Shown piece after piece: positions 17,287 to 25,661 of a stretch of DNA of 64,000 nt. The position numbers and the translations under genes are program-made. Under the pieces are notes generated by a model. That model was not told the origin of the DNA and searched no databases. It saw only the letters and a list, made by a program, of their open reading frames with translations. The stretch covers positions 1,178,001 to 1,242,000 of the forward strand of contig CP107211.1 of assembly GCA_025757845.1 (NCBI GenBank). Direction: 5' to 3'. The DNA comes from Oscillospiraceae bacterium (GTDB lineage Bacteria; Bacillota; Clostridia; Oscillospirales; Ruminococcaceae). Every line of letters starts with the position of its first letter. Position 1 is the stretch's first letter.

Positions 17287-17619
17287 ATGCCATTTGCAAA
17301 AATATATCCTATGCTGGTGGCAAAGGCAGTCCGCAAGGGGCGGACGCAGGCAGAAGTAGATGAAATTATTGGGTGGCTGACTGGTTACAGCGCCCAGAAA
17401 ATTGAGGCTGCGGTGCAGAATAGAACGCTGCATAGAGATTTCTTTCGAGATGCTCCGCAGCTCAATCCGGACCGGGTGCTCATAAAGGGCAGCATCTGCG
17501 GCGTAAAACTGGAGAGCATCGAAGAGCCGCTGATGAAGGAGATCCGCTATTTGGACAAGCTGGTGGATGAGCTGGCTAAGGGCAAAGCGATGGAGAAGAT
17601 CAAGCGGACAAACAAATGA
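17287..17619 (+). CDS. DUF2200 family protein, possibly 5'-truncated
   Basis: The 110-residue product matches DUF2200 from [20 protein letters not shown] through WLTGYS and ends in a charged helix. Related proteins usually have about ten more residues at the N-terminus. There is no clear Shine-Dalgarno sequence before this ATG, and the preceding bases form a GGAGAC/GTCTCC hairpin. The 5' end may therefore have been lost after insertion or deletion. Function of the family is unknown. Confidence 0.65.
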   Translation: MPFAKIYPMLVAKAVRKGRTQAEVDEIIGWLTGYSAQKIEAAVQNRTLHRDFFRDAPQLNPDRVLIKGSICGVKLESIEEPLMKEIRYLDKLVDELAKGKAMEKIKRTNK

Positions 17620-17697
17620 GGAAAAGCAGCCTATTATACACCAACAAAGAATGTGGTATAATCCTTGAAAAAACACTGTATGGAAAGGACAAACACG

Positions 17698-18291
17698 ATG
17701 AACGCTCTGGATATTATGAAACGCCCTGCCGCCTACGTCAGCGGCTATGAAAACACCCCCACGGAGGAACAGAACCGTGCAAAGCAACTGTGCTGGGAGT
17801 ACAACCGCACCGCTCCTAACGAACAGGAAAAGCGGCGCAGTATCCTGCAGACCCTGCTGGGCACCTGCTCTCCCATGACCGGCATTGAGCCAGATTTCCA
17901 CTGTGACTATGGCTTCAATATCCATACCCACGGCTTGGCGGTCATCAATTATAACTGCGTCATTCTGGATACCTCTCCGGTAAACATCGGAGCAGGTGCC
18001 TTTATTGCCCCCGGCGTATGCCTTGCCTGCTCCGGTCATGCCATCGACCCGGAGCAGCGCAGCCACGGCATTGGCACCTCGGCACCCATTACGCTGGAGG
18101 AAAACGTCTGGATCGGTGCAAATTCCACCGTCTGCGGCGGCGTTACCATCGGGGCAGGCTCGGTTATCGGGGCGGGAAGCGTCGTCACTCATGACATTCC
18201 CGCCGGCGTCATCGCTGCGGGGGTGCCCTGCAAGGTGATCCGCCCCATTACCGAAAAAGATAAGTTCAAGCCGGAGGATATTCTGTTCTGA
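17698..18291 (+). CDS. maltose/galactoside O-acetyltransferase-like protein (LbH family)
   Basis: The 197-residue protein has the N-terminal Maa/LacA helical domain (KRPAAYVSGYENTPTEEQNRA) and the left-handed beta-helix of hexapeptide repeats (VNIGAGAFIAPGVCL, GVTIGAGSVIGAGSVVT). Catalytic histidine context is GHAID. It transfers acetyl from acetyl-CoA to a sugar; maltose, glucose or galactoside specificity cannot be told. ATG 17698 follows GGAAAGGA. A promoter with TGTGGTATAAT lies near 17651-17661. Confidence 0.9.
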   Translation: MNALDIMKRPAAYVSGYENTPTEEQNRAKQLCWEYNRTAPNEQEKRRSILQTLLGTCSPMTGIEPDFHCDYGFNIHTHGLAVINYNCVILDTSPVNIGAGAFIAPGVCLACSGHAIDPEQRSHGIGTSAPITLEENVWIGANSTVCGGVTIGAGSVIGAGSVVTHDIPAGVIAAGVPCKVIRPITEKDKFKPEDILF

Positions 18292-18322
18292 GAAATTCAG
18301 ATTGGAAACGCTGGAAAAACAT

Positions 18323-18415
18323 ACGCACAAGCCCTCCGGGGACATTTTTGTTTTTCGCCATGCTTTTCTGTAGGGAGAAGGCATGGTATACTGAAACCGA
18401 CAACTCGGAATTTGA
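18323..18415 (+). repeat. dispersed terminator-promoter repeat, copy C (partial)
   Basis: The 5' end is shortened: it keeps ACGCACAAGCCCTCCGGGG with TTTTTG, then CTTTTCTGTAGGGAGAAGG, TGGTATACTGA and CAACTCGGAATTT. It precedes the small membrane gene at 18432. Confidence 0.7.
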
Positions 18416-18431
18416 CGAGGAGCGTGATTGT

Positions 18432-18589
18432 ATGGGGAAAGCGATTTTAGCAATGATCGTAACCGTAATTGTTGGGTATATAAGTGGTGCCATCTTGCAA
18501 ATTGGGTCAATGCACCAGAGTGGGGCGTTATTCTTGCTGTTGCTGTGATGGGAGCATTTATCATTTACTTCAATGATAAGAAACAGTAA
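18432..18589 (+). pseudogene. two-helix small membrane protein broken by a -1 frameshift
   Basis: From ATG 18432 the frame encodes MGKAILAMIVTVIVGYISGA, a membrane helix. From about 18494 the sensible continuation lies in the -1 frame: ANWVNAPEWGVILAVAV, then a second helix and FNDKKQ before a stop at 18587-18589. Joined, this gives a protein of about 52 residues with two helices. A one-base change near 18491-18499, or programmed shifting, must separate the halves. It is AT-rich and sits directly after repeat copy C. Confidence 0.55.
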
Positions 18590-18645
18590 ACAAATTCGCG
18601 TTTATCAAGGTGAACATTTAAGTATTAAAAACGGGAGTGAAACAA

Positions 18646-19137
18646 ATGATGACCATTGCACAGATCATGGAAAAGATGATCGCCTTTTCCGAAGGGAATA
18701 TCCATGACATCACGCACCTGAGCTGTGTGTGGACCTATGCCAAAACCATCGGGGAGCTGGAAGGGCTGGACGCGGAGACTCAGTTTATTCTGGAAGTGGC
18801 GGCAATCACTCACGACATTGCCTGTCCGCTCTGCCGCAAGAAATACGGCAACACCAATGGTAAATATCAGGAGCAGGAGGGTGCCCCGCTGGTGCGGGAG
18901 TTCTTGGCGGATACCGGCATGACAGCAGAACAGATCGACCGGGTGGCCTATCTGGTAGGGCACCACCATAGTCCGGCGCAGATCGACGGCATTGACTATC
19001 AGATTCTGATTGAGGCAGATTATATCGTCAATGCGTCCGAAAGCGGGTACGACCAGCAGGCAATCCGAACCTTTATGGAACATACGATGAAGACGGCCGC
19101 AGGTATCCGGCTGACGAAAACAGTGTTTGGAGTGTAA
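18646..19137 (+). CDS. HD domain phosphohydrolase-like protein
   Basis: The 163-residue product has the metal-binding histidines and aspartate of the HD superfamily: an initial histidine in HDITHLSCVW, the HD pair in AAITHDIACPLC, and a later GHHHS segment. Members hydrolyse nucleotides or small phosphoesters. ATG 18646 follows GGGAGTG with suitable spacing; GTG 18637 is less likely. The Nudix gene starts 2 bases after the stop, so the two are translationally coupled and may both act on nucleotides. Confidence 0.85.
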   Translation: MMTIAQIMEKMIAFSEGNIHDITHLSCVWTYAKTIGELEGLDAETQFILEVAAITHDIACPLCRKKYGNTNGKYQEQEGAPLVREFLADTGMTAEQIDRVAYLVGHHHSPAQIDGIDYQILIEADYIVNASESGYDQQAIRTFMEHTMKTAAGIRLTKTVFGV

Positions 19138-19139
19138 AA

Positions 19140-19652
19140 ATGATTCAGAAGCACTGCTTTGAATGCGGTACGGCATTGATTGAAAAAGAACTGGAAGAAG
19201 AGGGCATTGTGCCTTATTGCCCGAAATGCCAGCAATACCGGTTCCCGATGTACAATGTGGCAGTCAGCATGATTGTTGTGGATGAGGAAACCGGGAAAAT
19301 TCTGCTCATCCAGCAGTACGGCAAGCCCTCTTATATTCTGGTGGCTGGATATGTGAACCGCGGTGAGGCAGAAGAACATGCCGTGGTGCGGGAGGTCCGG
19401 GAAGAAACCGGGCTGGAAGTAGAACACCTCCGGTTCAACCGTACCAAGTTTTTTGAGCCGTCTAACACGCTGATGTGCAACTTTACGGCTTTCGTCAGAA
19501 CCGCAAAGGCGCTGCATATCAACCACGAAGTGGACCGCTGCAAGTGGTTCACCTCGCAGGAAGCCAGAGAAAACATCCGTCCCAACAGCCTTGCAGCGGA
19601 ATTTTTGAATGCGTATCTGGACGAAGTGGGGAATAAGCCGATGGAGATGTGA
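19140..19652 (+). CDS. Nudix hydrolase with N-terminal zinc ribbon
   Basis: This 170-residue protein carries a four-cysteine zinc ribbon (CFECG and CPKCQ, residues 5-32) and then a Nudix domain, with the box running GYVNRGEAEEHAVVREVREE. That layout resembles the zinc-ribbon NADH pyrophosphatase (NudC) family but is shorter. It would cleave a nucleoside diphosphate linked to another group. It is coupled to the HD gene upstream. No terminator is obvious; the Fic promoter starts 65 bases further on. Confidence 0.88.
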   Translation: MIQKHCFECGTALIEKELEEEGIVPYCPKCQQYRFPMYNVAVSMIVVDEETGKILLIQQYGKPSYILVAGYVNRGEAEEHAVVREVREETGLEVEHLRFNRTKFFEPSNTLMCNFTAFVRTAKALHINHEVDRCKWFTSQEARENIRPNSLAAEFLNAYLDEVGNKPMEM

Positions 19653-19717
19653 TCCGTGACGGAACCACGGGAATTTTGACGGAGAGTATGGAAAAAAGTT
19701 GGTTCGGCCTGTTTCGG

Positions 19718-19764
19718 TTGACTTTTTTATAAAGAATCGGTATATTGATACTATATAGTATCAA
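19718..19764 (+). promoter_or_regulatory. promoter and palindromic operator of the fic gene
   Basis: TTGACT (19718) and TATATT (19741) are 17 bases apart. A perfect 20-base palindrome, TTGATACTATATAGTATCAA, spans 19745-19764 over the expected start of transcription, and a further half site (GTATCAA) follows. A repressor bound here would block initiation. Confidence 0.7.
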
Positions 19765-19790
19765 TAAGTATCAACTGCGAGGTGGACAGA

Positions 19791-20984
19791 ATGGATGGGG
19801 TACAGTTTGCCAAAATGCTTTCAGATAAGCATTTGTTTGAACTCAATCGGATGGAATACAAGTACTCGACTGTCAGCGTCAAAGAATTTGCCGAATTGCT
19901 GCGGCAAAACTTTGCGCAGCCTCTGCCGTTGACTGATTTTTCTGGAAATAAGCTGTTTTACCTGCCGAACCTCGCGCAAATTTCAACAAATGGTATGAAG
20001 CAGTTGCTCTCTGTCCCTGTCAGTGGACAAAACTTCGGTTTGTCGGCGATGACCGAGGAAATTTATGCTACTTTTCAAATTGAAAGTATCCGCTCGACCC
20101 GCAGCAGTATCCGTTATATCCTCGATGGTTATGCCCCTCGTGATGAACAAGAAGCCCGCATCTATGGTATGAAGCGCGGACTGGAGTTTATCGCGAATCG
20201 TCAGAATACGATCACCGAGGAGAATCTGCATCACCTATATCAGATCAGCACAGGGGATTATCTCCCGGATGAAGATCGATTACTGCCAAACCACTTTTAT
20301 CGGCATGGCGAGGTTTTTACTGTGGGCGGTGAAGAACCCAGACCGGGACTTCCGGCAGAGCGGCTTCCCGGTGCCATGAAATGTCTTGTCGATTTTGCGA
20401 ATGCCAATGACGGCATCAATGAGCTGCATAAGGCTGCCATTCTGCACTTTGCCTTTGCGTACTACCACCCCTATTTTGACGGGAATGGACGCACTGCACG
20501 GCTATGTCACCTCTGGTATCTTGTTCAGCAGGGCTATCCTGCGGCACTGTTCACGCCGTTTTCCCGATACATCGCTGAAAACAAGGGCGCATATTACAAA
20601 GCCTACGAACGCGTGGAGAGAAATGCTCTGATTTCTGGTTATACGGATGTGACTCCCTTTCTGTTCTACTTCTGCAATGAGGTCTATAACCGCCTGCAGG
20701 TGGATGCAGTCCCGCCGAAAACTGATCTTGAGGTATATCAAACTGCTCTTGCGGAAGGAAAAATCACAGAAAAAGAACGGCTGCTCTGGGAGTATGTTCT
20801 GTCTGCTTATGGTGCAGAGGAGTTTACCACAAAGCAGCTGGAAAAGGATTTCCGAAACGCTGCGTATGCAACCATTCGGACGTTTGTGATGAAATTCCAT
20901 GAGATGGGGCTGCTTACTGCAAGAAAAGCAGGAAACAGGGTGTTCTATCGTGTCGGTGGGACTTCTGACGGTCGGCCATTATAA
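19791..20984 (+). CDS. Fic family protein with C-terminal winged helix
   Basis: The 397-residue product has the Fic core HPYFDGNGRTARL with the catalytic histidine, preceded by a helical N-terminal region, and ends in a winged-helix-like segment (KQLEKDFRNAAYATIRTFVMKF). Fic enzymes transfer AMP or other groups from nucleotides to hydroxyls of target proteins. The C-terminal HTH suggests that it may bind its own operator at 19745-19764. ATG 19791 follows GAGGTGG. No antitoxin-like partner was seen beside it. Confidence 0.88.
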   Translation: MDGVQFAKMLSDKHLFELNRMEYKYSTVSVKEFAELLRQNFAQPLPLTDFSGNKLFYLPNLAQISTNGMKQLLSVPVSGQNFGLSAMTEEIYATFQIESIRSTRSSIRYILDGYAPRDEQEARIYGMKRGLEFIANRQNTITEENLHHLYQISTGDYLPDEDRLLPNHFYRHGEVFTVGGEEPRPGLPAERLPGAMKCLVDFANANDGINELHKAAILHFAFAYYHPYFDGNGRTARLCHLWYLVQQGYPAALFTPFSRYIAENKGAYYKAYERVERNALISGYTDVTPFLFYFCNEVYNRLQVDAVPPKTDLEVYQTALAEGKITEKERLLWEYVLSAYGAEEFTTKQLEKDFRNAAYATIRTFVMKFHEMGLLTARKAGNRVFYRVGGTSDGRPL

Positions 20985-21005
20985 TGAATCCAAAAGGAGA
21001 ACGTT

Positions 21006-21062
21006 ATGAAAACTATTCGTGTTGTGGCCGCTGTGATTTGCGACTCCATGCAGGAAAAGTAA
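21006..21062 (+). pseudogene. N-terminal scrap of a MutT-like Nudix pyrophosphohydrolase
   Basis: Eighteen codons read MKTIRVVAAVICDSMQEK, the usual start of the 8-oxo-dGTP/CTP-type pyrophosphohydrolases, and then hit TAA. The Nudix box is absent. Sequence directly behind it belongs to a mobile-element gene (21061-21255), so a deletion or insertion joined the two. It retains AAAGGAG upstream. Confidence 0.55.
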
Positions 21063-21255
21063 GACCGCACAGGCGCAAATGCTCATTCTGGAACTGCTTG
21101 CGGACGGAAAGCGTATGCCGAGCGCAGAGCTGGAAAAAGCGGTCAATGAGCGTCGGATTTCCTCACGCACCATGAGAACGGCAAAGAGCCGTATCGGGGA
21201 CAGACTTGTGACCGAGAAAGACGGTGCTTCATGGATTTGCCATCTCCGAGAGTAA
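21061..21255 (+). pseudogene. C-terminal remnant of a mobile-element AAA/primase-type protein
   Basis: The frame encodes about 64 residues, including MLILELLADGKRMPSAELEK, RTMRTAKSRIGD and DGASWICHLRE. This resembles the winged-helix tail of RepA-like AAA proteins of Clostridial conjugative elements. Everything upstream of the tail is missing. It marks the left edge of the mobile-element scar and lies against the MutT scrap. Confidence 0.45.
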
Positions 21256-21345
21256 CACAGGAACAAGGCAAGCGCGGCAAAAACGGCAAAGGTTTTATAG
21301 ATACCTTAATGTTGCCGCCTTGCCTTCTTCCCCCATACCGATCAC

Positions 21346-21382
21346 CGCCCGATGATGAAAAGTCACCGGGCATTTTTTATTT
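21346..21382 (+). terminator. rho-independent terminator before tnpW
   Basis: A GCCCGATGA arm pairs with TCACCGGGC across a short loop and is followed by ATTTTTTATTT. Confidence 0.7.
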
Positions 21383-21397
21383 ACAGGAGGATTTTGA

Positions 21398-21556
21398 ATG
21401 AACAATACCGCAACCAACAGTACCCCTTGCCCGACTGTCAGAAAGCAGATCGGCAAGACCACCTATATCGTCCGTGTCCATTTCAGCCAGACCGCAAAAG
21501 AGACGATGGAGGACAAAATCAAGCGTCTGCTGCGTGAGGAAGTCCGCAGAATGTGA
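21398..21556 (+). CDS. tnpW: transposon-encoded TnpW-like protein
   Basis: The 52-residue protein contains CPTVRKQIGKTTYIVRVHFS and ends in a basic helix (KIKRLLREEVRRM), matching the TnpW-type small proteins found next to conjugation genes in Clostridial elements. The ATG is preceded by AGGAGG. Role unknown. The virD4 remnant follows within 33 bases. Confidence 0.7.
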   Translation: MNNTATNSTPCPTVRKQIGKTTYIVRVHFSQTAKETMEDKIKRLLREEVRRM

Positions 21557-21588
21557 CTTCTTTGTGAATTTGATGAAAAAGTCCTTGA

Positions 21589-22416
21589 CTTTTCGTCTCT
21601 GGAAAGACCGCAAAATCCATCCTGATCTCCTGCGGTGCCAGATTAGCCCCCTTCGACATCCAAGAGCTGCGTGATTTAACGATGTACGATGAGCTGCAAC
21701 TGGACACGCTGGGCGATAAGAAAACGGCATTGTTCCTCATCATGTCGGACACGGATTCCACCTTCAACTTCCTCATCAGCATGGTCTACACCCAGCTTTT
21801 CAATCTGCTGTGCGATAAAGCAGATGATGTGTACGGCGGCAAGCTGCCCATCCATGTGCGGTGCCTGATTGACGAGTGTGCCAACATCGGGCAGATTCCC
21901 AATCTGGAAAAGCTGGTGGCTACCATCCGCAGCCGTGAGATCTCCGCCTGCCTTGTTTTGCAGGCGAGAAGCCAGTTGAAAGCCATCTACAAGGACAATG
22001 CGGACACCATCGTGGGCAACATGGACAGCCAGATTTTCCTCGGCGGCAGCGAGCCTACCACCCTGAAAGACCTGTCGGAGATGCTGGGCAAGGAGACCAT
22101 CGACGCCTTCAACACCTCGGATACCCGTGGCAGCAGCCCCAGCTACGGTACTACGTTCCAGAAGATGGGGCACGAATTATTGAGCCGGGACGAGCTAGCG
22201 GTGCTGGACGGCGGCAAGTGCATTTTGCAGTTGCGGGGCGTCAGACCGTTTCTTTCTGATAAGTACGACCTGACCCAGCATCCCAATTACAAGCTCACCT
22301 CGGACTACGACCCCAAAAACACCTTCGATATTGAAAAATATCTGAACCGAAAAGAAAAAATCAATCCCAATGATGAATTTGTTGTGATTGATGCTGATTC
22401 GCTCCCGCCTGCCTGA
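21589..22416 (+). pseudogene. VirD4/TraG-type coupling protein, C-terminal half only
   Basis: The reading opens after an in-frame TGA and gives about 275 residues. It includes AKSILISCGARLAPFDIQEL, the DECANIGQIPNLEKLVATIR Walker-B/arginine-finger segment and LRGVRPFLSDKYDLTQHPNYK. These match the second half of the Tn1549-type VirD4 ATPase, which passes DNA to the mating channel. The N-terminal membrane helices and the P-loop are missing. An internal ATG at 21682 could allow translation of a fragment, but conjugation would not work from this copy. It is followed by maff2, the usual gene order in Tn1549-like elements. Confidence 0.8.
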
Positions 22417-22556
22417 CCCGGTAGGCGGTTTTATTTTACCCCGGTCAGAAAGGTGCACCAGAAAATCAGCCTTGCTGCGGTTATGCAGCGTAAAACTACA
22501 AGATTTCGGGTGTGTACAAATGACCGGAAACGCTTTATAATAAAGGAGAAAACACT

Positions 22557-22697
22557 ATGGAATTCTTCAACTCTGCGATCGAAGTTCTTCAGACTCTGGT
22601 TGTTGCTCTGGGTGCCGGTCTCGGCGTTTGGGGTGCCATCAACCTGCTGGAAGGTTACGGTAACGACAACCCCGGCAGCAATGCTCATGTGCGGTAA
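22557..22697 (+). pseudogene. maff2, 5' fragment (interrupted gene, piece 1 of 3)
   Basis: The frame encodes MEFFNSAIEVLQTLVVALGA, continues GLGVWGAINLLEGYGNDNPGS, then leaves the Maff2 family after 22681 and stops at 22695-22697. Maff2 is a small two-helix membrane protein found after VirD4 in Tn1549-like elements. The missing middle (KSQGMKQFMA) is at 31651-31680 and the C-terminus at 44820-44903, so insertions split the gene. AAAGGAG precedes the ATG. Confidence 0.85.
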
Positions 22698-22756
22698 AGT
22701 AACAAATGATAATTTGATAGACAGCAGCCACTATTTCCAAAACACAGACCAATACG

Positions 22757-22795
22757 AAAAGCTGATGTGGGGATTTTCCTATATCAGCTTTTGTC
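22757..22795 (+). terminator. hairpin with T tail near the left end of element 1
   Basis: AAAAGCTGAT and ATCAGCTTTT flank a 16-base loop. It could insulate element genes from transcription entering from maff2. Confidence 0.65.
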
Positions 22796-22839
22796 TTTCT
22801 AAGCATTTTTTGGAAAGTGATGTATTTGTATCTTTCCTA

Positions 22840-22868
22840 TTGACAGCCAGCCTTTGAAGTGATATATT
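22840..22868 (+). promoter_or_regulatory. promoter of the DUF3796-HTH pair
   Basis: TTGACA (22840) and TATATT (22863) are separated by 17 bases. Inverted ATGTATTTGT (near 22820) and ACAAATACAT (near 22884) flank it and are likely binding sites of the HTH protein at 23580. Confidence 0.65.
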
Positions 22869-22911
22869 TATCTTGTAAAGTGACAAATACATCTCATCGG
22901 AGGACACCATT

Positions 22912-23577
22912 ATGAAAAAAAGAACGAAACTCACAATTTGCCTGGGCGTGATATGCGCTCTGCTGGTAGCAATATCTTCATGGTACACGATAGCATTTAA
23001 CAATTCAAGGTTTATTGTGCCTATGGATTTATCTGAATATGTTTTCAGAGTGCAAGACCTGCCTATGATTATTTCCGGCGTACTTCTTACCTTGTATATT
23101 GTGAATATTGTTGTGTTGTTTTTGGAATCTATTAAAACAAACAGGCGTAGGGAATTAACCTTGCAATCCACCAGAACAATAAATCCCAAACTGGGTTTTT
23201 TAGGTTTATTAGGATTTGCCGGATTTTTGGGATTTTGGACTTACAGCGTTGACAAGACAATTTTTCCTTTTGTGTTTTTCCTGTTTTTCGGCTTTTTCGG
23301 ATTTTTCTATGAGGGAAAAATGTCAAATACTCTTATAGATGAACGATACAAAGAAAACAAAATGAAAGCGCAAAGTGTAGCGAACAAAACTTCTCTGTCC
23401 ATTATTTTTCTTGCAATACTCATTTTGGGACAGGGAAAGCTCATGGATAACCTTGAATATACCTTAATTGCTCTTGTTATTGTTATAGCTCTCTCCATAG
23501 CACTTGAAATATTCCTTAGCGAATATCTGCTATATCATTATGATAACGATGAACAGTTTGATGAAAGCGAGGAATAA
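22912..23577 (+). CDS. DUF3796 membrane protein
   Basis: The 221-residue product has two N-terminal helices, a phenylalanine- and glycine-rich pair (GFLGLLGFAGFLGFW and FFGFFGFFYEGKMSNTLIDE) diagnostic of DUF3796, and two C-terminal helices, ending in an acidic tail. It is followed after 2 bases by a small HTH regulator, a common pairing in Firmicutes in which the membrane protein is thought to control the HTH partner; that role is inference. The AT-rich composition contrasts with the GC-rich chromosome. Confidence 0.8.
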   Translation: MKKRTKLTICLGVICALLVAISSWYTIAFNNSRFIVPMDLSEYVFRVQDLPMIISGVLLTLYIVNIVVLFLESIKTNRRRELTLQSTRTINPKLGFLGLLGFAGFLGFWTYSVDKTIFPFVFFLFFGFFGFFYEGKMSNTLIDERYKENKMKAQSVANKTSLSIIFLAILILGQGKLMDNLEYTLIALVIVIALSIALEIFLSEYLLYHYDNDEQFDESEE

Positions 23578-23579
23578 AC

Positions 23580-23780
23580 GTGCCGGATTTTGAATGTAGA
23601 TTAAAAAAGTACAGGCTATTAAAGGATTTGACACAAGAGCAGTTAGCGGCACAGGTAGGCGTGCGGCGAGAAACAATTATGCGGCTGGAAAAGGCACAAT
23701 ACAATCCCTCACTTAAACTGGCGATTGATATTTCAAGAGTTGTTGAAGCACCGATTGAAGAAATATTCGTTTTCAAGTGA
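23580..23780 (+). CDS. small HTH regulator paired with DUF3796 protein
   Basis: The 66-residue protein is a compact XRE HTH (LKDLTQEQLAAQVGVRRETI, then NPSLKLAIDISRVVEAPIEEIF), typical of the YvaO/short Xre type. It starts at GTG 23580 immediately after the DUF3796 stop codon, so translation is coupled. It probably autoregulates through the ACAAATACAT sites near the promoter at 22840. Confidence 0.82.
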   Translation: MPDFECRLKKYRLLKDLTQEQLAAQVGVRRETIMRLEKAQYNPSLKLAIDISRVVEAPIEEIFVFK

Positions 23781-23898
23781 TTTGTGCGGAATTATGCTTA
23801 TTTTATAGGCAGTTGCGCTAATGTTAATCTGCATTGCTTGCCGCATAGCAGCTATCATGCTATTTTTGATTTACCAAGACAAAGGAGTGGAACACATC

Positions 23899-24327
23899 AT
23901 GTTTAGTGAAAATCTAAAAACTCTCAGAAAACAGAAAGGCTTTTCACAGGAAGAATTAGCAACCAGACTTCATGTAGTCAGACAGACTATCTCCAAATAG
24001 GAGAAAAATTTGTCCGTTCCCGACGCTGATACTCTTATTCGTCTGGCTGAAATATTAGAGGTATCTGTCAGTGAATTGCTGGGTACGAAAATTGAAAATG
24101 AAAATGTCGCCAGTGATGTTGCCGAACAACTATCCAGAATAAACGAGCAACTGGCAATCAAGAACCGCCGCTCACGTCGTATCTGGAAAATTGTTGCCAT
24201 TATATTGGCAGTAATCGTTCTTGTGAATATTTTTATTGCTGCCTTTTTCAGCGTTCCAGACCTCAACAGCAATACCCAGAATAACCCGCCAGCAATAAGT
24301 GATGAAACGATAAGCATAGATGAATGA
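23899..24327 (+). pseudogene. XRE regulator with membrane tail, interrupted by an amber codon
   Basis: From ATG 23899 the HTH reads NLKTLRKQKGFSQEELATRL, then VVRQTISK, then TAG at 23998-24000. The frame continues EKNLSVPDADTLIRLAEILE, a coiled region, one membrane helix (IVAIILAVIVLVNIFIAAFF) and a stop. Family members have a tryptophan codon (TGG, in ISKWEKN) where the TAG stands, so one base change created the stop. The remaining 109 codons are intact, which points to a recent event. Confidence 0.8.
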
Positions 24328-24489
24328 AGTCGCTAAAAATAGCAAAACCAGCGGAGCAAATCAACGGTCAAGATGAACGGGCTGCGCCCGCCGTTGACAG
24401 TTCCGACTGTCCTTGCTGGTGGGTAATCAAGGGGCGACAGCAAAAAGTGCTGCCGCCCTTTCCCATAATCGAAGAAAGGGGGATTTTCC

Positions 24490-24933
24490 ATGACTGAATA
24501 CGAAGCCTATCAAGAACATATCCGCTATACCCATGATACCTATTGCCGGATTGTTATTCGCCATGCGTCCTTTGACGCTGCCCGTATGCTGGCAGCGAGG
24601 TGGAAACGGGAAATCTCCCTTGAATACTTGACCGAAGAAAAGTTTGTTCCACTAAGCGCCATAGACGAGTATTTTCAAGTTCCAGACTATGGCGAAACTT
24701 ATCCGTTCTCTGTCCGGGGGCAGACGATACTTTTAGATAGCTGTTCTCTTGCGGCTGCTCTTGCCCGATTGCCGGAACAGACGCAGGAAGAAATCTTTTT
24801 GTACTACTTTCAGCACTTGACGCAGAAAGAAATCGGAGAACAAAGCGGCTGGACACGCAGCACAATCGGGCGGCATATACGGCTTGCCTTGAAGCGGCTA
24901 AAAGAGGAAATGGAGGTGCTGTCCCATGAGTAA
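24490..24933 (+). CDS. sigma-70-like regulator of the mobile element
   Basis: The 147-residue protein ends with a sigma region 4-like HTH: LPEQTQEEIFLYYFQHLTQK, then EIGEQSGWTRSTIGRHI. The N-terminal part is a degenerate region 2-like helix set. Such genes sit at the head of the mobilisation module in Tn916/Tn6218-like elements and may activate transfer or excision genes. The stop overlaps the next gene by 8 bases. Confidence 0.8.
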   Translation: MTEYEAYQEHIRYTHDTYCRIVIRHASFDAARMLAARWKREISLEYLTEEKFVPLSAIDEYFQVPDYGETYPFSVRGQTILLDSCSLAAALARLPEQTQEEIFLYYFQHLTQKEIGEQSGWTRSTIGRHIRLALKRLKEEMEVLSHE

Positions 24934-25126
24934 CCGACTTCTCCCCTATGACACTATCATAAAGGCACATGAGGGCGACCCCATAGCGATACAAGCCGTC
25001 CTTGACCGATACGCTGGATATATCCGCTACTTCTCTAAGATGAACGGCTATTACAACTCTGATATGGAGGACTACATCAGAATAAAGCTGATTGAAAGCC
25101 TGTTCAAGTTCCGGCTTGACCGATAA
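24926..25126 (+). CDS. conjugative-element HTH protein (Tn916 Orf8-like), short
   Basis: The 66-residue product opens LLPYDTIIKAHEGDPIAIQA and continues VLDRYAGYI, as in the Tn916-type helix-turn-helix accessory proteins that pair with the sigma-like gene. It is shorter than many relatives in the central loop but reaches the usual C-terminal IESLFKFRL. It overlaps the sigma gene by 8 bases. Confidence 0.8.
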   Translation: MSNRLLPYDTIIKAHEGDPIAIQAVLDRYAGYIRYFSKMNGYYNSDMEDYIRIKLIESLFKFRLDR

Positions 25127-25661
25127 CATAGAAACTGAATATCCCGCCGCCCCGCAGCGGCACATGAAGCAGTAAATCCGAAAAAGATTTGCTGCTTTTT
25201 TTGCGCTCATTTTTGGCAAATTTCCAAAAGTTCCGTATTAGATAGTGAAACCAAAAAAAGGCTGCCGTTTTTTTTTAGACAGCGGGCAAAACGCAGCTTC
25301 CGAAACGCCTTATTGTCGGGAAAGACCGAGCCGCCGGAAAAGTTCTTGCCGGAAAGTCCGTCATTTTTGCTTTTTGCGGTGTTGTAGGGAGTAAGGGAAG
25401 AACGCCAGCCCGCAGCCTTTTATGAAAAAGCTGGTTGCGATTTTCTGAAAAAGTGGCAGTAGCAAGTGAACGGCAGTCCGGCAGTTTCTTAGAGCAAGAT
25501 TCTACCGAGGTGCCAAAATTCGCTTATCGCTCATTTTGCCCCTGCGGGAATCTTGTTGGGGAGTGCCTTCCCCAAACCCTGCTATGCGGCTTGTGCCGCT
25601 TGAAAATCCCACCAAGAAATACTTAAAAAATCGCCCACAAAACGGCGGTAAGTGAAAGGAG
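25127..25661 (+). other. non-coding region of element 1 with candidate oriT
   Basis: About 530 bases with no convincing gene. Immediately before mobC are nested inverted repeats: AAGATTC (25496) with GAATCTT (25548), inside them CAAAAT with ATTTTG, then GGGGAGTGCCTTCCCC. Position next to mobC and the relaxase fits an origin of transfer. The nick site itself cannot be placed by eye. Confidence 0.5.

Noticed and set aside
22912..23780. Toxin-antitoxin reading of the DUF3796/HTH pair
   Set aside because: The membrane protein is a recognisable DUF3796 with an HTH partner, a regulatory pair. No toxin motif is present.
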